The notes beneath the pieces are model-generated. The model was given only the letters and a program-made list of their open reading frames with translations. It made no database searches and was not told where the DNA came from. Shown here in pieces: positions 40,672 to 49,351 of a stretch of DNA of 64,000 nt. The stretch's first letter is position 1. Each line of letters begins with the position of its first letter. The stretch is taken from NCBI RefSeq assembly GCF_038896935.1, contig NZ_JBANDC010000020.1, positions 1 to 64,000 on the forward strand, in the 5' to 3' direction. This DNA comes from Collimonas rhizosphaerae. Lineage in GTDB: Bacteria > Pseudomonadota > Gammaproteobacteria > Burkholderiales > Burkholderiaceae_D. The translations under genes and the position numbers were made by a program.

Positions 40672-41604
40672 GTGAATACCGATAAAACGACGATCAATAT
40701 CGACCGTCTCGGCGGCCTGCGCTGCGCCGTCGGCGAAAGCCCGCTGTGGAGCCAAAAAGAGGGCGCCTGGTACTGGGTCGATATTCCTGCCAGGACGGTC
40801 TGGCGCTGGCATGCCGCATCAGGTTCGGCGCGCAGCTGGACGCTGCCGGAAATGGTCGGCTGCATCGCGCTGAAAGACGACGGCGGCCTGGTGGCCGGAA
40901 TGGAAACCGGGATTTTCAGCCTGCGCCTGGACGAGGCGCAAGCCGCCGCGGCAGAAAAACTGGCGAGCCCGGCCGGCCTGCGCGAAGGCATGCGCTTCAA
41001 CGACGGCCGCTGCGACCGCCAGGGCCGTTTCTGGAGCGGCACCATGTTCCTCGACATGGCCGCGGCGCGCGCCGACGGCCACCTGTACCGCTATACGCCG
41101 CAGGGCCTGTCGCTGCCGATGGTCTCCAAGCTGATAGTCCAGAACGGCCTGGCCTGGTCGCCCGACGGCCGCACCATGTATCTCTCGGATTCGCATGTGT
41201 CGCGCCAGCTGATTTGGGCCTACGACTACGACATTGACGACGGCGTACCCAGCGCGCAACGGATTTTCGCCGACATGAACCAGCATCCCGGCAGGCCGGA
41301 CGGCGCCGCGGTCGATGTCGACGGCTGTTACTGGACCTGCGGCAACGACGGCGGCTGCATCCTGCGCTTTACGCCCGAAGGCAAGCTGGACCGGCGCATC
41401 GATTTGCCGATGGCAAAACCTGCGATGTGCGCATTCGGCGGCGCCGGGCTGGATACCTTGCTGGTGACGTCGATCAGCGCCGGCCAGGCCGCGGACGATG
41501 AATGGGCCGGAGCAGTCATCGCGTTGCGGCCCGGGGTGACCGGACTGCCGGAGACCGAATTCCAGACCCGGGCGGCGGCGAAACCAGGCAACGCTTTTTT
41601 GTAA
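40672..41604 (+). CDS. SMP-30/gluconolactonase family lactonase
   Basis: 310-residue six-bladed beta-propeller metal-dependent lactonase that would open sugar-acid lactones. Motifs are GESPLW at the N-terminus (metal Glu), RFNDGRCDRQGRFWSGTM, and NGLAWSPDGRTMYLSDS (metal Asn and Asp). The GTG start at 40672 has AGGAGA 5 nt upstream. It is the first gene of an operon with a three-component TRAP transporter, which suggests uptake and lactone opening of an aldonate or uronate-type sugar acid. Confidence 0.92.
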   Translation: MNTDKTTINIDRLGGLRCAVGESPLWSQKEGAWYWVDIPARTVWRWHAASGSARSWTLPEMVGCIALKDDGGLVAGMETGIFSLRLDEAQAAAAEKLASPAGLREGMRFNDGRCDRQGRFWSGTMFLDMAAARADGHLYRYTPQGLSLPMVSKLIVQNGLAWSPDGRTMYLSDSHVSRQLIWAYDYDIDDGVPSAQRIFADMNQHPGRPDGAAVDVDGCYWTCGNDGGCILRFTPEGKLDRRIDLPMAKPAMCAFGGAGLDTLLVTSISAGQAADDEWAGAVIALRPGVTGLPETEFQTRAAAKPGNAFL

Positions 41605-41630
41605 ATAAATAAAAACCAGGAGACAGAAAA

Positions 41631-42605
41631 ATGAAGAAATGCCTATCCATGCTTTGCATGGCCGGCGCAGCGTCGCTGACGCTGTGCGCGCCATCCGCTT
41701 TCGCCAGGGAGTTCCGCGATGCGGATGTGCAGCCGGCCGACTACCCGACGGTCGCCGCCGTCAACTACATGTCCGACCTGATGAAGCAGCGCAGCCAGGG
41801 CAAATACGGCATCAAGGTCTATCCCAACAGCCAGCTGGGCAGCGAGCCTGATACGGTGGAACAGGTAAAGCTGGGAGCGATTGAATTCACCCGCACCCAC
41901 GCCAGCGTGCTCAACGCCATTTGCCCGGAAACGATGCTGCCTTCTCTGCCGTTCGTGTTCCGCGACAAGGAACACATGCGGCATGTGCTGGACGGGCCGA
42001 TCGGCGACGAAATCCTGCGCTCCTGCGAATCGCATGGCCTGGTCGGCCTGGCGTTCTACGATTCAGGCGCGCGTTTCTTCTATACAAAAAAGCAGATCAA
42101 GAACCTGGCGGACCTGAAGGGCATGAAAATCCGCGTTCCGCAGTCCGAGCTGTCGGTGGCGATGCTGCAGGCGCTGCACGCCAACGCGACGCCGATGGCG
42201 ACTTCCGAGGTTTACACCGGGATCAAGAGCGGCATCGTCGACGGCGCGGAAAACAACTGGCCTACCTACCAGACCGCGCATCATTTCGAGATCGCGCCGT
42301 ACGTGCTGCTGGACGAGCACGACATGACGCCGGAAATCCTGCTGATGTCGAAAGTGATCTTCGACAAGCTGTCGGCCGACGACCAGAAAATGATCCGCCA
42401 GACGGCCAAGGCGTCGGTGCCTTACATGCGCAAGCTGTGGGACGAGAAAGAAATTTCCTCGCGCGCCATTGTCGAAAAGGCCGGGGTCCACATCACGGCA
42501 GCGAACAAGGCGGAATTTCAATCCAGCATGGCGCCGGTCTATGCGAAATTCGTCACCACGCCTGGCATGAAAGACATGCTCAAGCGCATCCAGGACACCA
42601 AGTAA
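41631..42605 (+). CDS. TRAP transporter substrate-binding protein (DctP family)
   Basis: 324-residue periplasmic binding protein with a signal peptide cleaved near SAFA-RE. The DctP fold is clear: GIKVYPNSQLGSEPDTVEQVKLGAIEF, FVFRDKEHMRHVLDGPIG, and the conserved Arg in LKGMKIRVPQSEL that contacts the substrate carboxylate. ATSEVYTGIKSGIVDGAENNWPTY is typical of sugar-acid binders. It is followed by its small and large membrane partners. Confidence 0.95.
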   Translation: MKKCLSMLCMAGAASLTLCAPSAFAREFRDADVQPADYPTVAAVNYMSDLMKQRSQGKYGIKVYPNSQLGSEPDTVEQVKLGAIEFTRTHASVLNAICPETMLPSLPFVFRDKEHMRHVLDGPIGDEILRSCESHGLVGLAFYDSGARFFYTKKQIKNLADLKGMKIRVPQSELSVAMLQALHANATPMATSEVYTGIKSGIVDGAENNWPTYQTAHHFEIAPYVLLDEHDMTPEILLMSKVIFDKLSADDQKMIRQTAKASVPYMRKLWDEKEISSRAIVEKAGVHITAANKAEFQSSMAPVYAKFVTTPGMKDMLKRIQDTK

Positions 42606-42639
42606 GGTCGCGCCTTCTCTCTCCATCAAGGAACCGGTC

Positions 42640-43200
42640 ATGACACATGTCAATAAAACCGGCGACGCGATTGACGACAAGCTGCCCGTCGCCTTGCTGC
42701 CGCCGTTCACGTTTCTCACCCGCTGCAACGCCTGGCTGTCGCTGATGTGCATGCGGCTGGCGGTGGCCGGCCTGGTGCTGATCGCGGTTGCCGTATTCGG
42801 CCAGATTTTCGGCCGCTATGTGCTCAACAACAGCCCGTCCTGGACCGAGGCGCTGGCCTTGCTCATGGTGCTGTACGTCACCAACATCGGCGTCGCCGTC
42901 TGCGTGCGCGACGACCGCCACATGGGCGTCGAACTGCTGACCGGCGCGCTGCCGCCGAAAGTAAGGGTGCCGCTGAAGATCTTCATCCACCTGCTGGTCA
43001 TCCTGTTTGCGGTCCTGATGATCTGGAACGGCTGGATCCTGGGCCGCCAGATCATCGACTACATGATCCCCAACCTCGGCGTTTCACAGGGTTTGACCTA
43101 TTGGCCGCTGATGCTGTCCGGCAGCCTGATCGTCCTGTTCTCGATTGAACACATCATCGCGTTGCTGCAGCGTACAAGGGTTGTCCCATCATGGCATTGA
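42640..43200 (+). CDS. TRAP transporter small permease (DctQ)
   Basis: 186-residue inner-membrane protein with four hydrophobic helices and the family motif FGRYVLNNSPSWTEALALLMVLYVTNIGVAVCVRDDRHMGVELL. It pairs with DctM to form the transport unit. Its 3' end overlaps the large permease gene by 10 nt, indicating translational coupling. Confidence 0.94.
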   Translation: MTHVNKTGDAIDDKLPVALLPPFTFLTRCNAWLSLMCMRLAVAGLVLIAVAVFGQIFGRYVLNNSPSWTEALALLMVLYVTNIGVAVCVRDDRHMGVELLTGALPPKVRVPLKIFIHLLVILFAVLMIWNGWILGRQIIDYMIPNLGVSQGLTYWPLMLSGSLIVLFSIEHIIALLQRTRVVPSWH

Positions 43201-44471
43201 CTCTACTGTCGCTCAGTTTCCTGGTGCTGCTGCTGATCGGCGTGCCGATTTCGTTTTCGATCGGCTTGTCGGCCATCGCCACCATCTTTTATGAAGGTCT
43301 GCCGATCGCCGTGATCTTCCAGCGGATGACGGCCGGCATGAGCGTGTTTTCCTTCCTCACGATTCCCTTCTTCATCTTCGCCGGCGAGCTGATGCTGTAC
43401 GGCGGCATCGCCGACCGCATCATCCAGTGCGCGCGCGGCGTGGTCGGCCACATCCGCGGCGGGCTGGGCATGACCAATGTGCTGGCATGCACCCTGTTCG
43501 GCGGCGTATCGGGCTCGCCGGTGGCGGACATCTCCGCCATGGGGGCGGTCATGATCCCGATGATGAAGCGCGAGAATTACGACACCGACTACGCGGTCAA
43601 CGTCACCACCCATTCGTCGCTGGTGGGCGTGCTGATGCCGACCTCGCACAACATCATCATCTATGCACTGGTCGCCGGCGGCGGCGTGTCGATCACCACC
43701 CTGATCCTGGCCGGGCTGCTGCCGGCCCTGATCCTGACCCTGGCCAATCTTGCGGTGGCCTACCTGGTGGCAGTCCATCGCGGCTATCCCGCCGGCACCT
43801 TCCTCGGCTGGCAGGTAGCGTTGCGCAGCATCTTGCGCGCGGTGCCGGGGCTGATGGTGGTGGTCATCATCATTGCCGGCATCACTTCGGGCGTCTTTAC
43901 GGCCACCGAGTCGGCCGCCATCGCCGTGTTTTATGCGCTGATCCTCACCACCCTGGTGTACCGCAGCCTGAGCTGGGCCGATTTCCTGAAGGCGGCGGTG
44001 AAATCGGTCAAGACCACCGGCGTGATCCTGATGCTGATCAGCATTTCATCCGCATTCGGTTACCTGATCAGCCTGTACAGCGTGGCCGATACAGTGGGCG
44101 ACGCGCTGATGGCGGTCAGCAGCAACCCGATCATCATTTTCCTGCTGATCAACCTGGCCTTGCTGCTGTTCGGCACCTTCCTCGACATGGCCGCGCATAT
44201 CCTGATCTGCACGCCGATTTTCCTGCCGATCTGCGAACACTTCGGCATGGGGCCGGTGCAGTTCGGAATGATGTTGCTGATCAATTGCTCGCTGGGATTG
44301 AATGCGCCGCCGATCGGCGCGGCGCAAATCATCGGCTGCACCATCGGCGGCATCCGCATGGGAGAAATCATGCGCACCATCTGGCCGTTTTATCTTGCGC
44401 TGCTGTTCACCTTGATGCTGGTGACTTTCGTGCCCGGATTTTCGTTGTGGATACCGGGGTGGTTCGCTTAG
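43191..44471 (+). CDS. TRAP transporter large permease (DctM)
   Basis: 426-residue integral membrane protein with about 12 hydrophobic segments; it carries out sodium-coupled uptake. Family motifs are FLTIPFFIFAGELM, FGGVSGSPVADISAMGAVMIPMM, GVFTATESAAIAV and GLNAPPIGAAQIIGC. Last gene of the SMP-30/TRAP operon. Confidence 0.95.
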   Translation: MALTLLSLSFLVLLLIGVPISFSIGLSAIATIFYEGLPIAVIFQRMTAGMSVFSFLTIPFFIFAGELMLYGGIADRIIQCARGVVGHIRGGLGMTNVLACTLFGGVSGSPVADISAMGAVMIPMMKRENYDTDYAVNVTTHSSLVGVLMPTSHNIIIYALVAGGGVSITTLILAGLLPALILTLANLAVAYLVAVHRGYPAGTFLGWQVALRSILRAVPGLMVVVIIIAGITSGVFTATESAAIAVFYALILTTLVYRSLSWADFLKAAVKSVKTTGVILMLISISSAFGYLISLYSVADTVGDALMAVSSNPIIIFLLINLALLLFGTFLDMAAHILICTPIFLPICEHFGMGPVQFGMMLLINCSLGLNAPPIGAAQIIGCTIGGIRMGEIMRTIWPFYLALLFTLMLVTFVPGFSLWIPGWFA

Positions 44472-44489
44472 CGGCGTTTCTTCCATCAC

Positions 44490-44511
44490 GGCGGGCATGG
44501 CCATGTCCGCC
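44490..44511 (+). terminator. inverted repeat after dctM
   Basis: GGCGGGCATGG followed directly by CCATGTCCGCC, an 11-bp palindrome with one G-T pair, 18 nt beyond the stop codon of the TRAP large permease. It has no loop spacer and no T-run, so its action as a terminator is uncertain. Confidence 0.4.
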
Positions 44512-44692
44512 GCCATTCCTTTTGCTTTTGCGGGCGCGCAAACCTGCAGCGCCGGCATCTGGTAGCATCCTGTCAGGCACCGGCTTGTCCTGATCCAGGC
44601 GTTCGCGCTGGATGCCGCTGGATTCAGCGGCCGCAAGCTTGGCCTCCCTGCAACATCCCCGACATTTATTTTTGATACTGACAGGAACACTC

Positions 44693-45391
44693 ATGAGCGT
44701 TACCACCCAATGGATCGACATCCAGGCCGCCGACGGCACGTTCGGCGCATACCTGGCCGTCCCGCATACCGGCAAGGGCCCCGGCATCGTATTGCTGCAG
44801 GAAATTTTCGGCGTCAACGAACACATCCGCTCGGTCGCCGAGCAATACGCCGCCGACGGTTACGTGGTGCTGGTGCCGGACCTGTTCTGGCGCAGCGGCA
44901 GCCATATCGAGCTGGTTTACGACGACGCCGGCTGGAAACGCGCGGTCGAGCTGATGCAGGCCACCGATTTCGCCAAGGCGCAATCGGATATCGCGCTGAC
45001 CGTTGCGGCACTGAAAGCCCGGCCTGAACTGGACGGCAAGCTGGCCGTCATCGGCTATTGCTTCGGCGGCATGCTGGCGTACAACACGGCGGCCGACGGC
45101 CTGGTCGATGCGGCGATCGCATACTACGGCGGCGGCATCCAGAACCAGCTGCAGCGCGCCGGCGACATCAAGGTGCCGCTGCTGATGCATTTCGGCGGCG
45201 CCGACAGCCATATTCCGCTGGACGCCGTGCAGAGCATCGCCGAGCGTTTTGAAAACAATGAGGATGTCGAGGTCCACATTTATCCGGGCGCGGAACATGG
45301 CTTCAATTGTTCGCACCGTTCCAGCTACCACCAGCGCGCCGCGGCGGAAGCGCACGGCAATTCGCTGACTTTCCTGAGCGACAACCTGTAA
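44693..45391 (+). CDS. dienelactone hydrolase family protein
   Basis: 232-residue alpha/beta hydrolase. The nucleophile elbow GYCFGG carries Cys, as in carboxymethylenebutenolidase. The other conserved residues are Glu in LLQEIFGVN, Asp in GGADSHIP and His in GAEHGFNC. It would hydrolyse dienelactones from aromatic degradation or related esters; no aromatic pathway genes are nearby, so the in vivo substrate is open. The start has AGGAAC upstream. It is transcribed away from the TRAP operon end as a single gene. Confidence 0.92.
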   Translation: MSVTTQWIDIQAADGTFGAYLAVPHTGKGPGIVLLQEIFGVNEHIRSVAEQYAADGYVVLVPDLFWRSGSHIELVYDDAGWKRAVELMQATDFAKAQSDIALTVAALKARPELDGKLAVIGYCFGGMLAYNTAADGLVDAAIAYYGGGIQNQLQRAGDIKVPLLMHFGGADSHIPLDAVQSIAERFENNEDVEVHIYPGAEHGFNCSHRSSYHQRAAAEAHGNSLTFLSDNL

Positions 45392-45447
45392 GGCGTGCCC
45401 GGCCGGAGGCGCTGTCGCGGCCTCCGGCTTCGGTTCTTGCAAAAAAA

Positions 45448-45473
45448 AACGCCAACCGCTGAAGGTTGGCGTT
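45448..45473 (-). terminator. rho-independent terminator of the S9 peptidase gene
   Basis: 10-bp perfect stem AACGCCAACC/GGTTGGCGTT with a 6-nt loop, followed on the minus strand by a long T-run. Lying 27 nt after the S9 stop codon and beyond the dienelactone hydrolase end, it probably serves the S9 gene and may also stop plus-strand transcripts. Confidence 0.88.
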
Positions 45474-45499
45474 CATGAAATACGTCCTTGCCACTATCG

Positions 45500-48049
45500 C
45501 TACTTTGCCGTCGCCGGAGTTTCTGCAGCCGGCGTCCGCGGCGGCGCGTTCTTCACATAACGGTCGAACCAGCGCAGCATTTCATAGACCAGCTGTTCGT
45601 TCGATTCCATCGCCGCGTACCAGTGCGGTTCATGCGGCAGCATCACCAGCCGCGTGACGCCGCCGTTGCCGCGGATCGCTTCGTAGAGCTTGCTGGCCTG
45701 CAGCGGCGTGGTGCCCGGATTGGCGTCGTCCGCGCCATGCACGATCAGGATCGGCGTCTTCATCTTGTCGGCGAAGAAGAACGGCGATACCTTCAGGTAG
45801 ACATCCTGCGCTTCCCACACTGAACGCTGCTCGTTCTGGAATCCGAACGGCGTGAGCGTCTTGTTGTAGGAGCCGCTGGTGGCGACGCCGGCCCGGAACA
45901 GGTCGGAGTGCGCCAGCAGGTTGGCGGTCATCAGCGCACCGTGGCTGTGGCCGGTGACGCCGATGCGGTCGGGGTCGGCCACGCCCAGCCGGACCGCTTC
46001 GCCCACCGCGGCCGTGGCGTCGGCGACCAGCTGCTCCATGTAGGTGTCATAGGCTTTTTTCGGATCGCCGACGATAGGGAAGGCGGCGTTATCGATGATG
46101 GCGTACCCGGCCAGCAGCAACAGCTGGTACTTGCGCAGCCGCGTGAAGGTCTCTTGCGAGCCGGTGGTCTGGCCGGCCTGCGAGGCGTCGGCGTAATCGA
46201 GCGGGTAGGCATACAGGATAGTCGGCACGCGCGTGCCTTCCTGGTAGCCGGGCGGGGTGTACAGGGTAAACGACAGATCGAGGCCGTCGGCGCGTTTGTA
46301 TTTCACCAGGCGCTTCTTGATCTGGCGCACCACCGGCGTCGGATCCGCGATCCGGGTGACAGCGGCGCTGGTCGAAGCGAAGGCGGCTTCGCCGGCAGCG
46401 GCGTCAAGCGGTGCGCCGAGGGTGCGGACAAAGGCGTTCGGCGCTTCGGTCACCGATTGGCGCCAGGTCAGGAAGGTGCGCGCATCCGGTCCGGCAAAAC
46501 CGAGGAACTGCTCGTAGGACGTTTTGTCGCTGCGGAACAGGCGTTCCGGTTTCAGCGTCTTCAGGTCGAGCTTGTCCAGGAACGGGCGGTCGCCGCCAGG
46601 CGAGGCGCCGGCGCCGCTGAGGAAGATCGCATCGCCATCCTGGCGCAGCACCCAGGCGCCGTTCGGCAGCTGGCGTTTCACCGGCGTGCCTGGATTGGCA
46701 TATTTCTCGTCGGTCGACAGGTCCCACAGCAAGCGCGGCTGCTGCTGCGGATCGTCGACATTGACCAGGAAACTGCGCCGCCAATGGCGGGTGCGATCGT
46801 ATTCGTGCATCAATGCGAGGCTGGGCTGCTCGGTCCAGGCGATGCCCATGTAACGCTGTTCGGTGCGCGTGATTTCCACCGCCGCCGAGCTGAACGGCGC
46901 CTTCTGCAGCATCAGCTTGTCGCGCGCCGGCACCTTGGTTTTCCAGTCGCCGCCGTCCAGCGCTTCAGCCCAGACCAGCGTCGCCGGCTCGGTAGCGCGC
47001 CAGGTGAAGTCGCGCGGGCCGAGTGCGACGCCGCCGATCGGGACCCGGTCCGCCAGCGGCAGCGAGGCGATATGGTGCACTGTCATGTTCTGGCGTTTGG
47101 CGAGATCCCAGACTTCCACTTCTTGCGGAAAGCGGTCGAAGGTAGTTACGTAGGAATAGGGTTTGCGGATCGAGGTCACCAGCAGGTGCCGGCCATCCGG
47201 CGCCGGTCCCAGCGATTCGTAGCGGCCCGGCGTCCCGACCGGCGTGACCGTCGCGCTGGCGGCGTCGACCAGCGCCAGCTGCGAAGCTGCGTAGTAGTCG
47301 AACAGGTCTTCGTCGTGCCTGTTGTTGAGCGTGTCGCGGTTTTCGTAGGTGCTGCTCTGTCCTTTGCCGCCATCCGATTCCTGGATGCTCGGGCCATTCG
47401 GCACGGCCGGTTCAGGCGGCGGCGGACCCATGCGCTGGGGAACCAGCTTGACCAGCAGCGTCTTCTGGTCGGGCATCCATTGCAGCTGGTCTTCCAGCAT
47501 CGGGTTCAGGCGCGCGCCCGGGACGCGGCGTACAACGCCGCTGCTGGCGTCGCCGATCCAGAGCTCAACCGAGTCCTTGGCGATATTTTCAAACGCAAAG
47601 CGCTTGCCGTCGGCGCTCCACAGCGGCCGTCCCGGGCAGGCGCCTGCCGGCAGCGCGACAGGAGCCTGGGCGCCATCGGCGATATGCACCAGGTCAAAGC
47701 TCCTGGCGCAGGGAGTGATGCCGTAGCCGCCAGGGGTGTCGTGCTTGCTGTGATTGCCCGGTTCGACGCGCACCCCGGCCAGGCGCAGGAAGGGCGCAGC
47801 CACGCGCGAAATCGAAGGGTATTCCTGCCAGGACACCAGCAGCATCCGGTCGCGCGTCGGGCTCAGCACCGGCAACGGCGGCGACGGCGCGCGCATGACG
47901 TCCAGGATTTCCTTGGGCGGCTGGTTGTAGCCGGAGGCGGATGCCGGAGCCGCGGCCGGCGACGCTGCGGTTGCGGCATGCGGCGCCGTCGTGACGCCGG
48001 CCGCAAGCAGTGAGACCCAGAGACAGGTCAAGGTGGATTTTATTGCCAT
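45500..48049 (-). CDS. S9 prolyl-oligopeptidase family, glutamyl-endopeptidase-like (S9D)
   Basis: 849-residue exported peptidase. A signal peptide (MAIKSTLTCLWVSLLAAGVTTAPHAATAA) is followed by a beta-propeller (about 60-570) and a C-terminal alpha/beta hydrolase. Ser702 sits in GHSHGALMTANLLAHSDLF; the Asp loop is HGADDANPGT and the His lies in LPHEPHWYAAMES. The block TSGSYNKTLTPFGFQNEQRSVWEA is characteristic of the chloroplast glutamyl endopeptidase (cGEP) group, so cleavage after Glu is plausible. GHSHG replaces the usual GHSYG. The start is backed by GAGGAC; it is transcribed alone with a clear terminator. Confidence 0.92.
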   Translation of the reverse strand: MAIKSTLTCLWVSLLAAGVTTAPHAATAASPAAAPASASGYNQPPKEILDVMRAPSPPLPVLSPTRDRMLLVSWQEYPSISRVAAPFLRLAGVRVEPGNHSKHDTPGGYGITPCARSFDLVHIADGAQAPVALPAGACPGRPLWSADGKRFAFENIAKDSVELWIGDASSGVVRRVPGARLNPMLEDQLQWMPDQKTLLVKLVPQRMGPPPPEPAVPNGPSIQESDGGKGQSSTYENRDTLNNRHDEDLFDYYAASQLALVDAASATVTPVGTPGRYESLGPAPDGRHLLVTSIRKPYSYVTTFDRFPQEVEVWDLAKRQNMTVHHIASLPLADRVPIGGVALGPRDFTWRATEPATLVWAEALDGGDWKTKVPARDKLMLQKAPFSSAAVEITRTEQRYMGIAWTEQPSLALMHEYDRTRHWRRSFLVNVDDPQQQPRLLWDLSTDEKYANPGTPVKRQLPNGAWVLRQDGDAIFLSGAGASPGGDRPFLDKLDLKTLKPERLFRSDKTSYEQFLGFAGPDARTFLTWRQSVTEAPNAFVRTLGAPLDAAAGEAAFASTSAAVTRIADPTPVVRQIKKRLVKYKRADGLDLSFTLYTPPGYQEGTRVPTILYAYPLDYADASQAGQTTGSQETFTRLRKYQLLLLAGYAIIDNAAFPIVGDPKKAYDTYMEQLVADATAAVGEAVRLGVADPDRIGVTGHSHGALMTANLLAHSDLFRAGVATSGSYNKTLTPFGFQNEQRSVWEAQDVYLKVSPFFFADKMKTPILIVHGADDANPGTTPLQASKLYEAIRGNGGVTRLVMLPHEPHWYAAMESNEQLVYEMLRWFDRYVKNAPPRTPAAETPATAK

Positions 48050-48201
48050 TAATGTCCTCAGTTCGATTCGTCTGCAACAAGGGTTTTGCCAGCTTGTGGC
48101 TGGCCTTGCTGATATTGCCATTTGACTCTGGAAAAAGGGTCATTTTTTTTCGGATTTTTTTAAAAAAACTCGCACGGCTCGGGTAAGCGCCGTTTATGAT
48201 A

Positions 48202-48229
48202 ATATACGAAACGTATATGAACCGTATAA
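48202..48229. promoter_or_regulatory. operator-like palindrome upstream of the ParD-like gene
   Basis: ATATACGAAACGTATAT (48202-48218) is a perfect 7-3-7 palindrome, followed by a third half-site CCGTATAAC (48221-48229), 14-41 nt upstream of the start codon. Ribbon-helix-helix antitoxins usually bind such sites and repress their own operon. Confidence 0.65.
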
Positions 48230-48242
48230 CTGGAACAACGCC

Positions 48243-48506
48243 ATGGGCATCGTCAAAATCTCCGATCTAATGCATGACAACCTCCGCACCGCAAGCGATG
48301 CGCTGAGCCGATCCATCAATGCCCAGGCTGAACACTGGATGCGCATCGGCATGCTGTCCGAGCTGCATCCGGAGCTGTGCCACGGCGAAATCTGCCAGCT
48401 GCTGATGCGCGCCAGGCAGGCGGGCGACGAAAGCCTGGCGTTTTTTACGCAGGAAACGGCGGCTGCGCCTGCCGCGGCGAAGGCGGCGCGGAAGGCCGCG
48501 CGATGA
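48243..48506 (+). CDS. ParD-like antitoxin-family protein
   Basis: 87 residues: MGIVKISDLMHDNLRTASDALSRSINAQAEHWMRIGMLSELHP then a helical segment and an Ala/Lys-rich tail. The N-terminus has the beta strand plus two helices of a ribbon-helix-helix DNA-binding domain and matches the ParD_like family. No parE-type toxin follows; instead the gene overlaps a methionine aminopeptidase by 4 nt (ATGA). A perfect palindrome upstream suggests autoregulation. Confidence 0.82.
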   Translation: MGIVKISDLMHDNLRTASDALSRSINAQAEHWMRIGMLSELHPELCHGEICQLLMRARQAGDESLAFFTQETAAAPAAAKAARKAAR

Positions 48507-49297
48507 GCCGGCCGGACTGGATCAAGTCGGCGGCCGGCATCGCTAAGGCGCGCATCGCCGGCGGCCTGGCCGCCGATGTGCTGCGGATGATCGCGGAGCA
48601 TGTGAAACCCGGCGTCAGCACCGAGGAACTGGACCGCCTGTGCCATGACCATATCGTCCACGTGCAGCAAGCGATACCGGCCAACATCGGCTACCACGGC
48701 TTCCCGAAGACGATATGCGTCTCGGTCAACCACGTGGTTTGCCATGGCATCCCGTCGCAGCAGAAGATCTTGAAGAAGGGCGACATCATCAATATCGATG
48801 TCGCCGTCATCGCCGACGGCTGGTTCGGCGACACCAGCCGCATGTATTTTGTCGGCGAGCCCAGCCCGCTGGCGCGCAGGCTGGTGGATACGACCTACGA
48901 AGCGATGCGGGCCGGCATCCTGCAGGTACGGCCCGGCGCTACGCTGGGAGACGTCGGACATGCCATCCAGGCCGTGGCCCAGCGCGAGCGTTTCAGCGTC
49001 GTGCGCGAATACTGCGGGCACGGCATCGGCCAGGTCTACCATGAAGACCTGCAGGTGCTGCACTACGGTAATCGCGGCGAAGGGCTGCGCCTGGAGCCCG
49101 GCATGGTGTTTACCATCGAGCCGATGCTCAATGCCGGCAAGCGCGAAACCAAAGAACTGGCCGACGGCTGGACCGTGGTCACCCGGGATCACTCGCTGTC
49201 GGCGCAATGGGAGCATATGGTTGCAGTGACGGCCGACGGCTTTGAGCTGCTGACGCCCTGGCCGGACGGCACCGGCTCCTATGCCGCGATCGCCTGA
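48503..49297 (+). CDS. map: type I methionine aminopeptidase, coupled to the ParD-like gene
   Basis: 264-residue cytosolic metalloenzyme that removes initiator Met. The five metal ligands are visible in order: Asp in NIDVAVI, Asp in GDTSRM, His in CGHGIG, Glu in TIEPML and Glu in AQWEHMV. Length matches the family. The ATG lies inside the stop of the upstream ParD-like gene, so translation is coupled. It is not beside rpsB or the secY operon, where the housekeeping map usually lies, so it is probably a second copy with its own control. Confidence 0.94.
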   Translation: MSRPDWIKSAAGIAKARIAGGLAADVLRMIAEHVKPGVSTEELDRLCHDHIVHVQQAIPANIGYHGFPKTICVSVNHVVCHGIPSQQKILKKGDIINIDVAVIADGWFGDTSRMYFVGEPSPLARRLVDTTYEAMRAGILQVRPGATLGDVGHAIQAVAQRERFSVVREYCGHGIGQVYHEDLQVLHYGNRGEGLRLEPGMVFTIEPMLNAGKRETKELADGWTVVTRDHSLSAQWEHMVAVTADGFELLTPWPDGTGSYAAIA

Positions 49298-49316
49298 GAA
49301 ATTTTTTTCACCCAGC

Positions 49317-49335
49317 CACAATATTCCTTATTGTG
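49317..49335. promoter_or_regulatory. palindrome upstream of the sigma factor gene
   Basis: CACAATA-TTCCT-TATTGTG, perfect 7-bp arms, 17 nt before the sigma factor start codon. Candidate operator or 5'-leader hairpin. Confidence 0.4.
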
Positions 49336-49351
49336 AAACGTCTTCATTGGT

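Noticed and set aside
45908..48013. 701-codon plus-strand frame opposite the S9 peptidase
   Set aside because: Complement of a complete S9 peptidase with signal peptide and catalytic motifs; no independent coding evidence.
48243..49297. Classical ParDE toxin-antitoxin system
   Set aside because: The downstream gene is a complete methionine aminopeptidase with all metal ligands, not a ParE/RelE-fold toxin.
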